A stretch of DNA of 64,000 nucleotides from NCBI GenBank assembly GCA_964531695.1, contig CAZHEH010000010.1:1-64000 (forward strand), read 5' to 3'. The notes beneath the pieces were generated by a model. It made no database searches. It had not been told where the DNA came from and saw nothing but the letters and a program-made list of their open reading frames with translations. The DNA is from JAGXKT01 sp964531695 (lineage in GTDB: Bacteria; Planctomycetota; Phycisphaerae; SM23-33). The position numbers and the translations under genes were made by a program. Positions 52,604 to 62,065 of this stretch are shown here, one piece after another (the first letter of the stretch is position 1; every line of letters starts with the position of its first letter).

Positions 52604-55519
52604 ATGAAGCACACCCCCCGCCCAACCGGGCTCTCTCCGAGGCGAACCGTCTGGCTGCTCCCAGTGATGCTGGCGGCGATCGCGGGCGGCTGCCAGTGGC
52701 CGCCCGAGTTCGCCCCCCCGCGGCTGGACGGCTCCGACGCGCCGCTGTCGGCCTGGGCGGCCGGGCCGATGGTCGCGCTGACGGATCAGACCGCCCCCCC
52801 GAGCCGCTCGCCGGTCTACAACGCGGAAGACCGGACCGTCTCTCTGCACGCGGCCGCCAACGAAGCGGTCAGCTTCCAGGTTGTCATCGACGCGGGCAAA
52901 GAGGCCGTCCGCGGGCTGGAAATCGAGCCGTCAACGTTGATAGGCCCGGACGGCGCCGCGATCCCGGCCGAGCGGATCCGCGTGTTCCGGGCTCTGCCCG
53001 TGCATATCGAGCGCTATCCGCCGTGGTACCTGCGGCTGTCCGAGCGGACGCCGAAACCGGCGAGCTTCTATGATGCCCTCGCGCCGCTGACACCCGGCGA
53101 GCCGCTTGGCGTGCCGCCCGGTGAGCGGCTGGTGCTGTGGGTGGACATGGCCGTGCCGAAAACCGCCCGCCCGGGCGAGCACGTCGGCACGCTGACGCTC
53201 CGCAGCGACTCGCATTCCGCGTGGAAGCTCGAGGTGCGGCTGGACGTATGGGACTTCGTCCTGCCGGACGCCCGCTCGCTGCCCGCAATCGGCGGCTTCG
53301 ATTACCGAGACCTTTTCGCACCTTTCCTGGAGCGCGGCGGCGCACCGTTCGCCCCCGAACGGCTGGAGCGCAATCACCCGATCGCACGACGCGGGCTCGT
53401 GCTCATGCGGCAACTCATGGTCATGGCCCACGAGCACCGGCTGGACCTGTTCGACAAGCACATCCGCCCGACGCTCAGGCGCGACTTGGACGGCAACGTT
53501 GTGCTCGACTGGGAGGACTACGACGCGATCGTGGGCCCCTACCTCGACGGCACGGCCTTTGACGACCGCATCGGCGTGCCTGCCTGGCCGCTGCCGTTCA
53601 GCGACCGATGGCCGAGGCCGGCCAACTACGGAGGGCACGACACCGAGAGATACGCCGAGACGGCCCGCGCCGTGCTCTCGGCCTGCGGCGAGCATTTCGC
53701 TGGCGCGGAAGCCCGGAAGGACAAGCTGTTCGCCTGGCCGTACCGCGGCGAGATCGGGCCGCAGGGCTACAGCGCGTTCGATCGCATGGCCGGGCTGGCC
53801 CGCAACGCCGTGCCGGAGGTGCCGATCCTCTGCCGGCTGCCGTTCGATCCACCGGAGGCAAGCGGCTTGCGGCCGGGCGCGGGATTCCCCGAGCGAGTCG
53901 ACATGTCCGCCCCACCGGCCCACTGGCTGGATCCGTCCCTCACCGCGCCGGCATCGGGCGGCAAGCTGGCCGGGGTGTGGCTTGCCCCGGGCGACCCGCC
54001 CTACCTGCCGAGCTTGGGCGTGCTGGCCGGGCCCGCCGACGTTCGGGCCGTGCCCTGGTTCGCCCACAAGTATGACTGCGCCGGGCTCTTCCTGCCGGAG
54101 GTGCTGCACTGGTCCCAGGATGACGTTGCCGAAGACTTGGCTCGCACGCGGCTGTTCCACCCCGGCACGGCCGTGGGGCGCGAGGCCGTGCTGCCTTCCG
54201 TCCGGCTGAAGCGCCTCCGCCGCGGCCTGCAGGACTTGGGCTATCTGTGGCTGCTCCAGCAGCACGGGCGGGCGGAGGTGGCGGAGAAGATGGTCGATGC
54301 CTTGGTCCGCTACGCGGGCCTCGACGCGGCCGGCGACAACTACCTCGACCCGCGCCTTCACGGCTGGGTCCGGAAGCCGGAAACGTGGCGGCAGGCCCGG
54401 GAACTGATGGCCGCCGAGATCCTCGCCGCCATGCACCGCGGCGAGCCCACACGGCAGGAACTGCTGCGTCAGCGGATCGCCTGGCGGACCTTCGAGAACG
54501 CCACGCATGAGATCCGCGTCGAACAGGTCCGCACGCACGTCACGCCCGTCGAGGCCGCGCCGGGCGGACACCGCCTGCTGGACATGACGCTTCGAATCGA
54601 GCTGTATAACGAGCACGACCGGCCGGTCGACGCGACGGTCAACCTGGAAGGCCTCCCCGAGGGCTGGCGCCCGGTGACGCCGTCGGCGACGGTCGCCATG
54701 GGCCGGGGCGAGCGGGCGGTCGTCGAGTTGAGGGCCCGCGGCGACATCGTCCCCGCCACGGCTGCCGGCAAGCTCGACGTGCCGCTGAGCGTGACCGCGG
54801 ACGGCGAGGACCGGCGCGAGCTGACCGCGTCCGTGCCGCTGGTCCTAGCCGCGCCCCCGGCCGGGGCGATCCGCATCGACGGGGTGTTGGACGACTGGCC
54901 CATGCGCGCCGCCAACACGGCCGGGGACTTCCGGCTGGTCGGGCGCCGCGGCGAGGTCGGCGACGGCCTGGCCGAGCGGCAGACGCAGGTCTTCGTGCTG
55001 CACGACGACGAGCGCATTTACTTCGCCTTCCGGTGTGAGGAACCGGGCACGGAGCCGCGAGCACACCCGAGCAATCTGGTGGAATACGAGCAGTTACTGG
55101 CCGTGGGGGAGGACCTCGTCGAGATCGTCCTCGACCCCGGCGCGGACGCCGAGGGCATCGCGGACCTGTACCACATCGTCGTCAAGGCCAACGGCGTGGT
55201 ACGGGCGGAACGCGGCGTGACGATGTCGCTGCTGTACGAGCCCGCGGGCCGGTGGGCCGCGGAGCCCGCCGTCGCCGTGGGCCAGAGCGCCGACGATGCC
55301 TGGACCGTGGAGATCGCCATTCCGCTCAGCGCCTTCGGCGACGAGGCGGACGCCCGCTTCTGGGGCGCCAACTTCGCTCGCCACGCCACGCAGGGCGGCG
55401 AGGCGTCGAGCTGGGCCGGCTCGCGCCGCTACTTCTACGCACCGGAAGGACTCGGTACGATGTTTTTTCCGACGCGCGGGTCGGGCGCCGAAGCATTCCC
55501 CGCATCCGGCGGACCCTAA
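52604..55519 (+). CDS. Lipoprotein related to GH123/DUF4091 hydrolases with C-terminal CBM9-like domain
   Basis: 971 residues. The signal ends in a lipobox (AIAGGC), so it should be anchored in the membrane. Residues about 75-220 form a beta-sandwich (HAAANEAVSFQVVIDAG, ARPGEHVGTLTLRSD) like the front domain of GH123/DUF4091 proteins. A barrel-like central part follows (IGGFDYRDLFAPFLE, VVLDWEDYDAIV, KYDCAGLFLPEVLHW). The part around YLWLLQQHGRAEVAEKMVDA matches the DUF4091-type end. A beta-sandwich (about 640-750) and a CBM9-like domain (about 760-965; IRIDGVLDDWPM, VFVLHDDERIYFAFRCEE) complete it. A hydrolase of complex glycans is inferred; catalytic residues are not assigned. It precedes the hypothetical anchored protein by 14 bases. 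Confidence 0.8.
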   Translation: MKHTPRPTGLSPRRTVWLLPVMLAAIAGGCQWPPEFAPPRLDGSDAPLSAWAAGPMVALTDQTAPPSRSPVYNAEDRTVSLHAAANEAVSFQVVIDAGKEAVRGLEIEPSTLIGPDGAAIPAERIRVFRALPVHIERYPPWYLRLSERTPKPASFYDALAPLTPGEPLGVPPGERLVLWVDMAVPKTARPGEHVGTLTLRSDSHSAWKLEVRLDVWDFVLPDARSLPAIGGFDYRDLFAPFLERGGAPFAPERLERNHPIARRGLVLMRQLMVMAHEHRLDLFDKHIRPTLRRDLDGNVVLDWEDYDAIVGPYLDGTAFDDRIGVPAWPLPFSDRWPRPANYGGHDTERYAETARAVLSACGEHFAGAEARKDKLFAWPYRGEIGPQGYSAFDRMAGLARNAVPEVPILCRLPFDPPEASGLRPGAGFPERVDMSAPPAHWLDPSLTAPASGGKLAGVWLAPGDPPYLPSLGVLAGPADVRAVPWFAHKYDCAGLFLPEVLHWSQDDVAEDLARTRLFHPGTAVGREAVLPSVRLKRLRRGLQDLGYLWLLQQHGRAEVAEKMVDALVRYAGLDAAGDNYLDPRLHGWVRKPETWRQARELMAAEILAAMHRGEPTRQELLRQRIAWRTFENATHEIRVEQVRTHVTPVEAAPGGHRLLDMTLRIELYNEHDRPVDATVNLEGLPEGWRPVTPSATVAMGRGERAVVELRARGDIVPATAAGKLDVPLSVTADGEDRRELTASVPLVLAAPPAGAIRIDGVLDDWPMRAANTAGDFRLVGRRGEVGDGLAERQTQVFVLHDDERIYFAFRCEEPGTEPRAHPSNLVEYEQLLAVGEDLVEIVLDPGADAEGIADLYHIVVKANGVVRAERGVTMSLLYEPAGRWAAEPAVAVGQSADDAWTVEIAIPLSAFGDEADARFWGANFARHATQGGEASSWAGSRRYFYAPEGLGTMFFPTRGSGAEAFPASGGP

Positions 55520-55533
55520 GCAAGGAGACCCAA

Positions 55534-56601
55534 ATGGGCAGCAAGATCGGCTGGATTCTCGGTGCGGCACTCCTGCTGGGCGTGATCATCTTCATCATCA
55601 TCCGCCTGGCCGTCCCGTTTCCGTCCGACCCACAGGAGTTACGGGAAAACCCCCGCCTTCTGGACATGATCGAGATGGAGTGGCCCTCGACGTTCGCCGG
55701 CGGCAAACCCTCCGGCGGCGGGGACGCCGCGGGTGACTACGATCGAGCGGCGGATATCGCCCGCGCCCACAAGGCCAAGATCCTCGCGGCGGCGGATTCG
55801 CGCGAACCGATCCCCGCCGAGGTGCTTGACGTGCTGAAGCAGGTTTACGGTCACGTCGCCGCCGGGGCGAGCAAGTCGAGCGGGGACTACGCCCGCGCCC
55901 ATGCCGGCGCCGTGTCCGTCTCCCCGCGCTTCGCGCCGGCGACCGACATGAAGCTCGTGGTCCAGGCCGTCATGACGTACTACCGGTACGTGTCGGAGGA
56001 GGCCGCCGACTGGGACCTCGCCGAGCGGGTCGCCCGCGACGCGTTCACCCTCGGCTGGCACCTCGTACAGGAGCGTGGGCACGTCAACGTGGTCATCGTC
56101 GGCATCGAGGCGCAGACACAAGCGATGGGTGCCTTCAGCCAGCTCTTCGGCGGGTTCTCGGACGTCACCGGCCGGCCCGACAACGCACCCAGGCCCAACG
56201 AGGCCGCGGCCCGATCGCTCAAGCGGTACGTCGAACGCCTCTACAACGTGCACTCGAACTACTTCAACCGGATGCAGATCGTCCACGCGGAGCTACCCGC
56301 GGCCGGAGACGTCTTCGGCCTGGTGGAGCCGGGGTTCGTTCCGGGGGACCACAAGCTGGACCCGGCCTGGCGCGTGCAGGGCCTGCTGATGTGCGGGGTT
56401 CTCAAGCACACGAGCGGAAAGCGAGGCAACCGCCGCTACGCGCAGAAGCTCATCGACCGGCACCTCGACAGCGAGGACGCGCTGATGCGAGCCGCCGCCG
56501 AGGCGGCCGACGCGTTCACCGCCGAGCAGGCGGACGACTACGAGGTCCCGCTCGTAAGCCCCAATTTGCAGTGGCCCCCCGGGGCCACGGAAGACGACTG
56601 A
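55534..56601 (+). CDS. Hypothetical membrane-anchored protein
   Basis: 355 residues, start supported by AAGGAG. One N-terminal membrane helix (IGWILGAALLLGVIIFIIIR, about 5-24) is followed by an Ala-rich, mostly helical domain with no recognised family. Features: a YDRAADIARAHKAKILAAAD segment, AVMTYYRYVSEEAADWDLAE and NYFNRMQIVHAELP. The pattern is that of proteins that summarise prior steps (TPR-like helices), but repeats are not clear. It probably shares a transcript with the GH123-like gene before it. Confidence 0.7.
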   Translation: MGSKIGWILGAALLLGVIIFIIIRLAVPFPSDPQELRENPRLLDMIEMEWPSTFAGGKPSGGGDAAGDYDRAADIARAHKAKILAAADSREPIPAEVLDVLKQVYGHVAAGASKSSGDYARAHAGAVSVSPRFAPATDMKLVVQAVMTYYRYVSEEAADWDLAERVARDAFTLGWHLVQERGHVNVVIVGIEAQTQAMGAFSQLFGGFSDVTGRPDNAPRPNEAAARSLKRYVERLYNVHSNYFNRMQIVHAELPAAGDVFGLVEPGFVPGDHKLDPAWRVQGLLMCGVLKHTSGKRGNRRYAQKLIDRHLDSEDALMRAAAEAADAFTAEQADDYEVPLVSPNLQWPPGATEDD

Positions 56602-56619
56602 GAGGCCGGCTCCTGCAGC

Positions 56620-58083
56620 GTGCTCATCGACAGTGTCCAACTCGCGGCCCGCGTGGATGTCGAGGATCTCGCGGCGCGCACGGTGCCGGCGGACATGGCG
56701 GCGATGCTGGCGGCCGAGCCCGATCCGGCCATGCTGGAAAGCGCGGCGTTCGACCCGCGCTTCGGGCGGTACAGCGTGCTGGCCTGCCGGCCGCTGGAGG
56801 TGCTGACCTGCCGCGACGGCGTCCTGAGCGACCGATCGGGCCGCGAGCTGGCCACGGGCGGGGAGGTCTGGGCGGCGCTGGCGCGGGCCTTCGCGGCCGT
56901 GCGAGCGGGGGCGCCCCGCCGATCATCCTACCTGCCGGGCTGGATCGGCTACATCGGCTACGAGATGGGACGGCTCGTGGAGCGCCTGCCCGGCATGGCG
57001 CAGAGGGACACCGCCCTCCCCGACCTCCGCCTGGCCTTGTACGATGCGTTGCTGGTGCATGATGCGCTTCACGGCACATGGGCGCTCGTGCAGCTCGTCT
57101 TCGACGACCCGCCGACCGGCGCCGGGGCCGCGGCCGAGGCGCTGCGGCGAATCGCCACGGAAGCGGATGCCCGCGGCATCGCCGCGTCCCCGGCCGACAG
57201 CGCGGACGCGGCCGCACGTCCGGTGCTGGCCGCCGAGCCGAACTTCACGCCCGAGGCCTACCGCGAAGCGGTCGCCCGCTGCGTGGAGCATATCGCCGAG
57301 GGCGACATCTTCCAGGTGAACCTCTCGCAGCGGCTCTCGGCGGAGTTGTCGGCCTCGCCGCGGTCTATCTACGCCGCGCTGCGGGCGCGAAACCCGGCGT
57401 GGTACGCGGCGTACCTGGCCTTCGAGGAGGCCGGGGCGCCGTGCGCGGTGCTGTCCAGCTCGCCGGAGCTGTTTCTTCGGCTGCGCGGAGATCGGGTGGT
57501 GACCCGGCCGATCAAGGGCACGCGCCCGCGGGGAGGCGACCCGGCCGCCGACGCCCGCGCCGCCGAAGAGCTGCTCGTCAGCGCCAAGGACAATGCCGAG
57601 CTGGCGATGATCGTCGATCTTCTGCGGAACGATCTCGGCCGCGTCTGCCGCTACGGCACGATCCGCGTGTCCGACGCTCGCCGGCTGGAGACGCATCCGA
57701 CGGTGTTCCACCTGGTGGGCACGGTTGAGGGGTGCCTCCGGGAAGATGTCGGCCCCGCGGAGCTGTTGCGGGCATGCTTCCCCGGCGGGTCCATCACCGG
57801 CGCACCGAAGATCCGCGCCATGGAGATCGTCGACGAGTTGGAGCCGGTCGCCCGCGGGCCGTACACCGGCTGCATCGGGCACGTGGGCGTCAGCGGCGAC
57901 GCGACGTGGAATATCGCGATCCGCACGATCGTGTGGCAGCAAGGCCGGGCGCATGTTCAGGTCGGCGGCGGCATCGTCGCGGATTCCGACCCGGCGGCCG
58001 AGCATCAGGAAACGCTCGACAAGGCACGAGCCATGCTGGAAGCTCTGCACACGGCCGAGGACGCCGCCGGCCGGGAGGCATAG
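56620..58083 (+). CDS. pabB: Aminodeoxychorismate synthase component I (PabB)
   Basis: 487 residues, GTG start 18 bases after the previous stop. It belongs to the chorismate-binding anthranilate/para-aminobenzoate synthase family, seen in GDIFQVNLSQRLSAEL, AVLSSSPELFLRL, NDLGRVCRYG and GGSITGAPKIRAMEIVDELE. The sequence PIKGTRPRG has Lys where TrpE has Ala; this Lys is the PabB nucleophile, so the enzyme should make 4-amino-4-deoxychorismate for folate synthesis. The aminotransferase class IV gene at 61131-62018 could supply the following lyase step. The precorrin-2 dehydrogenase gene starts three bases after its stop. Confidence 0.88.
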   Translation: MLIDSVQLAARVDVEDLAARTVPADMAAMLAAEPDPAMLESAAFDPRFGRYSVLACRPLEVLTCRDGVLSDRSGRELATGGEVWAALARAFAAVRAGAPRRSSYLPGWIGYIGYEMGRLVERLPGMAQRDTALPDLRLALYDALLVHDALHGTWALVQLVFDDPPTGAGAAAEALRRIATEADARGIAASPADSADAAARPVLAAEPNFTPEAYREAVARCVEHIAEGDIFQVNLSQRLSAELSASPRSIYAALRARNPAWYAAYLAFEEAGAPCAVLSSSPELFLRLRGDRVVTRPIKGTRPRGGDPAADARAAEELLVSAKDNAELAMIVDLLRNDLGRVCRYGTIRVSDARRLETHPTVFHLVGTVEGCLREDVGPAELLRACFPGGSITGAPKIRAMEIVDELEPVARGPYTGCIGHVGVSGDATWNIAIRTIVWQQGRAHVQVGGGIVADSDPAAEHQETLDKARAMLEALHTAEDAAGREA

Positions 58084-58086
58084 CGC

Positions 58087-58704
58087 GTGCGAACCTATCC
58101 GATCATGCTGGACCTGCATGGGCGGCGAGCCGTGGTCGTCGGCGCCGGATCCGTTGGATTGCGGAAGGCCCGCCCGCTGGTCGAATGCGGCGCGGACGTG
58201 GTGCTCGTCACCGGTGGCGAGCCGGCCGAGTTTCCCGGCGCGGATGTGCTCGCCGAGCCGTACCGGGCCGAGCACGTCGACGGGGCTCGCCTGGCGTTCG
58301 CCTGTACGGATGACGCGGCCCTGAACGCGCGGATCGCGGCGGACGCCCGTGCGGCCGGGGCGTGGGTGAATGTCGCGGACACGCCCGAGCTGTGCGACTT
58401 CTACCTGCCGGCCACGGCCCGCGACGGGGACGTGGTTGTTGCCGTCGGCACGGGCGGCGCGGCGCCGGGGCTGGCCGCGCACCTGCGGGACCGCCTGGCC
58501 GAAGCCCTGCCGGCGGACGCGCGGGCCTTCGCCGCGGCGCTGAACGAGCTGCGCGGCGAACTGCGTGCCCGAGGCGTGCCGCCCCGGCTTCGCATGTCGG
58601 CCGTCCGCGAGCTAGCCGGGCCGGACGGGCTGGAAATCTTCCGCCGCGGCGGCGCGGCCGAGTTGCGGGTCCGCCTGGAGGAGTTGCTCGCCCGAGACCT
58701 GTAG
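58087..58704 (+). CDS. Precorrin-2 dehydrogenase / sirohydrochlorin ferrochelatase-type protein (CysG N-terminal, Met8-like)
   Basis: 205 residues, GTG start immediately after pabB. The NAD-binding motif is VVVGAGSVGLRKA, followed by CTDDAALNARIAADARAAG and VNVADTPELCDFYLPA, the hallmark order of precorrin-2 dehydrogenases, and by the later TGGAAPGLAAHLRDRL. It oxidises precorrin-2 to sirohydrochlorin on the way to siroheme or heme d1. The methyltransferase half of full CysG is absent. It lies 21 bases before hemA, an arrangement common in many bacteria, so both serve tetrapyrrole synthesis. Confidence 0.9.
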   Translation: MRTYPIMLDLHGRRAVVVGAGSVGLRKARPLVECGADVVLVTGGEPAEFPGADVLAEPYRAEHVDGARLAFACTDDAALNARIAADARAAGAWVNVADTPELCDFYLPATARDGDVVVAVGTGGAAPGLAAHLRDRLAEALPADARAFAAALNELRGELRARGVPPRLRMSAVRELAGPDGLEIFRRGGAAELRVRLEELLARDL

Positions 58705-58725
58705 CATTGGGTTGGAACGATACGC

Positions 58726-60009
58726 ATGCGAATTCTCTGCGCAGGCATCAGTCACAGGACGGCGCCGCTTTCGATCCGGGAGCGGTTCGCACTCGACGCT
58801 TCCGCGCGGCGCGCCGCGCTGAAGGACCTCTGCGCTCGATGGCCGGAGGCCGAGTGTCTGGCGCTGTCCACGTGCAACCGCACGGAGGTGTACCTGGCGC
58901 GTCCGGCTCACGGGCGTCCGCGCGCCGATGAACTGCGGGACTGGCTCGCGTCCCTTGGCGGGCTGAGCGGCGTCGAGCCGGTCTACGTACTGGAGGATTC
59001 CGAGGCGGCCGGCCACCTGTTCGCGGTGGCGGCCGGGCTGGAGAGCTTAGTGCCCGGCGAGCCGCAGATCGTGGCCCAGATCAAGGACGCCTACGAGGCC
59101 GCGGGCGAGGCCGGGGCCGCTCGGCACGTGCTGCACGAACTGGTGCAGGCGGCCCTGCACGCAGCCAAGCGGGTGCGTAGCGAAACGCCGATCGGCCAGG
59201 GCAAGGTGTCGGTCGCTTCCGTGGCGGTCGAGCAGGCGGCCGAGGCGCTCGGCTCGCTCGCGGGCGTGCGCGTGCTGGCCGTCGGCGCGGGCAAGATGAG
59301 CGAGCTGATCCTGCGGCACCTTCGCCGGCGCGGTGCGGGCGACGTAGTCGTGACGAACCGCTCGGCCGCCGCGGCCCGCGAACTCGCCGGTCGGTGCGGC
59401 GGGCGGAGCGTGCCGTTCGAGCGGCTGACCGAGGCCCTGCCCGGCCGCGACCTAGTGCTGACCTCCACCGCCGCCGACGCGCCCGTGCTGCGGCGGGAAG
59501 ACATCGCGGCGGCGCGGGGCGATGCGCCGCTGGTAATCATCGACATCGCCGTCCCGCGGGACGTGGAGCCGGGCGCCGGCGACCTGCCCGGCGTGCGGCT
59601 GTACAACATCGACGATCTCGAAGCCGTGGCCGGGCGCGCGCTGGCGGCGCGTCGGGACGAGGCGGAGGCCGGCCGAGAGGTCATCGCCCCGCTGGTGGCC
59701 GAGTTCGAGCGCGCCCTGCGCGTCCGAGAGGTCGCCCCGACGATCCGCTCACTGCACGAGTACATGCGGGCCGTGGCCGACGCCGAGTTGGCCGACGCGA
59801 TGAACAAGCTCTCGACACACGACGATGCGCCGGAGGATGAGCGAATTCTGCGCCGCGCGCTGCACCGGACGATCCGGCGGATTCTGCACCCGGCCACACG
59901 GAATCTGCGAGATGCAGCGGGCTCGCAGAGCGCTTCGATCCGCGCGGCCGCGCTGCGGAAGGCCTTCGGGCTGGACGCGGGCGAAGACCCGCCCGCGCGC
60001 CCGGAATAA
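58726..60009 (+). CDS. hemA: Glutamyl-tRNA reductase
   Basis: 427 residues. It reduces glutamyl-tRNA to glutamate-1-semialdehyde, the first committed step of the C5 tetrapyrrole pathway. The N-terminus GISHRTAPLSIRERFAL is characteristic, the nucleophilic Cys lies in LALSTCNRTEVYL, and LVPGEPQIVAQIKDAYE with SVASVAVEQAAE complete the catalytic part. The NADPH domain has VLAVGAGKMSELILRHL and VVTNRSAAAARELA. The C-terminal dimerisation helix is present (EYMRAVADAELADAMNKL). It is complete. Its stop lies six bases from that of the convergent Nif3-like gene. Confidence 0.96.
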   Translation: MRILCAGISHRTAPLSIRERFALDASARRAALKDLCARWPEAECLALSTCNRTEVYLARPAHGRPRADELRDWLASLGGLSGVEPVYVLEDSEAAGHLFAVAAGLESLVPGEPQIVAQIKDAYEAAGEAGAARHVLHELVQAALHAAKRVRSETPIGQGKVSVASVAVEQAAEALGSLAGVRVLAVGAGKMSELILRHLRRRGAGDVVVTNRSAAAARELAGRCGGRSVPFERLTEALPGRDLVLTSTAADAPVLRREDIAAARGDAPLVIIDIAVPRDVEPGAGDLPGVRLYNIDDLEAVAGRALAARRDEAEAGREVIAPLVAEFERALRVREVAPTIRSLHEYMRAVADAELADAMNKLSTHDDAPEDERILRRALHRTIRRILHPATRNLRDAAGSQSASIRAAALRKAFGLDAGEDPPARPE

Positions 60010-60015
60010 GACGGA

Positions 60016-61134
60016 TCACTCCACCCGTAACGGGTCTCGGTCCGCCTCGGAGAAGTGCACCCGCACGCCGGAGAGCGCTTCGTCGAGTTGTTCGGCCAGG
60101 CGGCGCATGGCGAGCCGCTCGGAGTTGCCGTGCCCCGCCGCCACCACCGTCAGCCCCGCCTCGACCGCGTCGATGGCCTCGTGGTGGCCGATTTCGCCGG
60201 TCAGGTAGAAGCTTGCCCCGGCCGCCACGGCGTCTCGGACCAGCGACTTGCCGGAGCCGGCCCCTACGGCGACCGTCGAGACCAGATTCGCCTTCCGCTC
60301 GTCCCCGGCGCGGCCGGGCTCGCCCGCCACGAGCAGCTTGCTCACGCCCAGGGCCGTCTTGGCGCGGCGGATTAGCGTTCGCACGGTCACAGGACGCTTC
60401 AGTTCGCCCACGCGGCCCATGCCGCATCCGGGCGGGCGCGACTCCAGCGGATACACGTCCACTGCCGGCGTCTCGTAGCTATGGGCCGCGCGAATCGCCG
60501 CCACGACCGCCGCCGCCCGGCCGCGAGGCGAGACCATCTCCAGACGGACTTCCTCGGCCACGCTGTGCTCGCCCCGCTCGCCGAGAGTCGGCTGAGCCCC
60601 ATCGCCCCCGCAGAACGCCCCAATGCCGTGGGCGAAGAAGGCGCAGTCGAAGTAATCGCCGATACGCCCCGCCCCGGCCCCGAACGCCGCCTCGCTCACG
60701 CGGGAAAGGTCGTCCGGCGGAACAAACGCAACGACCTTGCACTCGCCCTCGCCGCGCGCGGCCTGGAGCGGGCGGATCCGCGTCAGCCCAAGCGCCTCGG
60801 CCAGCGCATCATTCGTGCCGCCCGGCGCCGCGTCGAAATTCGTGTGCATCGAGTACAGCGCCACCCCGCGTCGGATTGACGCGTGCACCAGCGGCGCGGC
60901 CGATGCCGTCACGCGCTTGACGGGCTTGAAGATCACCGGATGGTGCGTGATGACCAGCCCCGCCTTGGCCCGCACGGCCTCGTCCAGAACGGCATGGGTC
61001 AGGTCCACGCAGACCAGCGCTTTCTTGACCTCCGCCGACGTCGAGCCGGACATCAGGCCGACGTTGTCCCAGCTCTCGGCCAGCTCGGGCGGCGCGGCCT
61101 TCTCCAAGGTCTTGACGATCGCGGTCAGCTTCAT
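60016..61134 (-). CDS. Nif3-like dinuclear metal-centre protein (GTP cyclohydrolase I type 2 family)
   Basis: 372 residues. Start ATG 61134 overlaps the aminotransferase stop by four bases (ATGA). Metal-ligand motifs of the family are visible: VITHHPVIFKPVKR, YSMHTNFDAAPGGTNDALAE and ASFYLTGEIGHHEAIDA. The mid-part (residues about 130-230, with GDGAQPTLGERGEHSVAEE) is the inserted PII-like domain of the longer form. Such proteins bind two metals and form toroidal hexamers, but their reaction is unsettled. It is convergent with hemA. Confidence 0.93.
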   Translation of the reverse strand: MKLTAIVKTLEKAAPPELAESWDNVGLMSGSTSAEVKKALVCVDLTHAVLDEAVRAKAGLVITHHPVIFKPVKRVTASAAPLVHASIRRGVALYSMHTNFDAAPGGTNDALAEALGLTRIRPLQAARGEGECKVVAFVPPDDLSRVSEAAFGAGAGRIGDYFDCAFFAHGIGAFCGGDGAQPTLGERGEHSVAEEVRLEMVSPRGRAAAVVAAIRAAHSYETPAVDVYPLESRPPGCGMGRVGELKRPVTVRTLIRRAKTALGVSKLLVAGEPGRAGDERKANLVSTVAVGAGSGKSLVRDAVAAGASFYLTGEIGHHEAIDAVEAGLTVVAAGHGNSERLAMRRLAEQLDEALSGVRVHFSEADRDPLRVE

Positions 61135-62018
61135 CGGGCGCCCTCCCGGCATTCGGCGTCCAGCAGCGCCTCATAGCATGCGGTTATTCTACGCGTCAGC
61201 TCGCCCGGCCGGCCTGCGCCGACCTGATGGGCCTCTACCTGCACCACCGGCCGGGGGCCCGCTACCGAGCTGGTCAGGAACATCTCCTCTGCGGCGAGCA
61301 TCTCCCGCACGGTCAGGGGCGTTTCGGTATCGCAGGGAATGCCCTCGCGCCGGCAGATTTCGATCACGGCGTCCCGAACGACGCCGGGCAGGACCGGCGT
61401 GTCGCGAGGCGGGGTGGACACCTTGCCCCCATGCACGAGGAAGACGTTCGAGAAGCACGCCTCGGCCAGATACTTGTCCGTCGTGAACCACAATGCGTCC
61501 TCCGCGCCCTTGGCCGCCGCCTCCCGCCGGGCCAGTACCCGTGGCAGGTAGCAACCGGTCTTGTAGCCGAAGGTCGGGTCGCCCCGCACCTGCCGCAAAG
61601 ACGAGACAACCACGGCGATGCCCCGTTCGGCCCACTCGCGCGGGCGGTTCGGCACGGGCTCGGCCGTGATGAGCGTCGTCGCGGGCGCCGCCTCGTCGTC
61701 CGGCTCGCCGCGCATCGCACCGATCGGGCCGGGAGTGAGCGTGATCCGCACGCGGGCATCGGCCAGTCTGTTGGCCGCGAGCACGTCGTACGTCGCCTCG
61801 GTCAGCCGGCCCGGGTCGGAGCCGACGTGCAGGTCGAGCAGCCGGACCGTATCCATGAGGCGCATCAGATGCCGGTCGAAGCGGAAGACGACCCCCAAGT
61901 GCGCCCGCATTGTCGTGAAGGCCGACGCTCCGTGCAGAAAGCCGGCGTCGAAGGCGCTGATGCGTGCCTCGGAAGCAGGGATGAACTCGCCGTTGAGATA
62001 GACGGTCCGGTCGGCCAT
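61131..62018 (-). CDS. Aminotransferase class IV (PabC/IlvE-like)
   Basis: 295 residues from the ATG at 62018; a TTG at 62039 would add seven. Class IV PLP fold: VYLNGEFIPASEARISAFD, then GFLHGASAFTTMRAH. The PLP lysine is in FGYKTGCYLPRVLARREA, and EDALWFTTDKYLAEACFSNVF and EMFLTSS close the active site. The fold covers 4-amino-4-deoxychorismate lyase, branched-chain and D-amino-acid aminotransferases. The nearby pabB makes the lyase plausible, but no residue in view settles it. Its stop overlaps the Nif3-like start. Confidence 0.85.
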   Translation of the reverse strand: MADRTVYLNGEFIPASEARISAFDAGFLHGASAFTTMRAHLGVVFRFDRHLMRLMDTVRLLDLHVGSDPGRLTEATYDVLAANRLADARVRITLTPGPIGAMRGEPDDEAAPATTLITAEPVPNRPREWAERGIAVVVSSLRQVRGDPTFGYKTGCYLPRVLARREAAAKGAEDALWFTTDKYLAEACFSNVFLVHGGKVSTPPRDTPVLPGVVRDAVIEICRREGIPCDTETPLTVREMLAAEEMFLTSSVAGPRPVVQVEAHQVGAGRPGELTRRITACYEALLDAECREGAR

Positions 62019-62065
62019 TGCGGCCAGATGTTCGGACAAGCGAGCAGACGGGTCAAGCGTGCGGC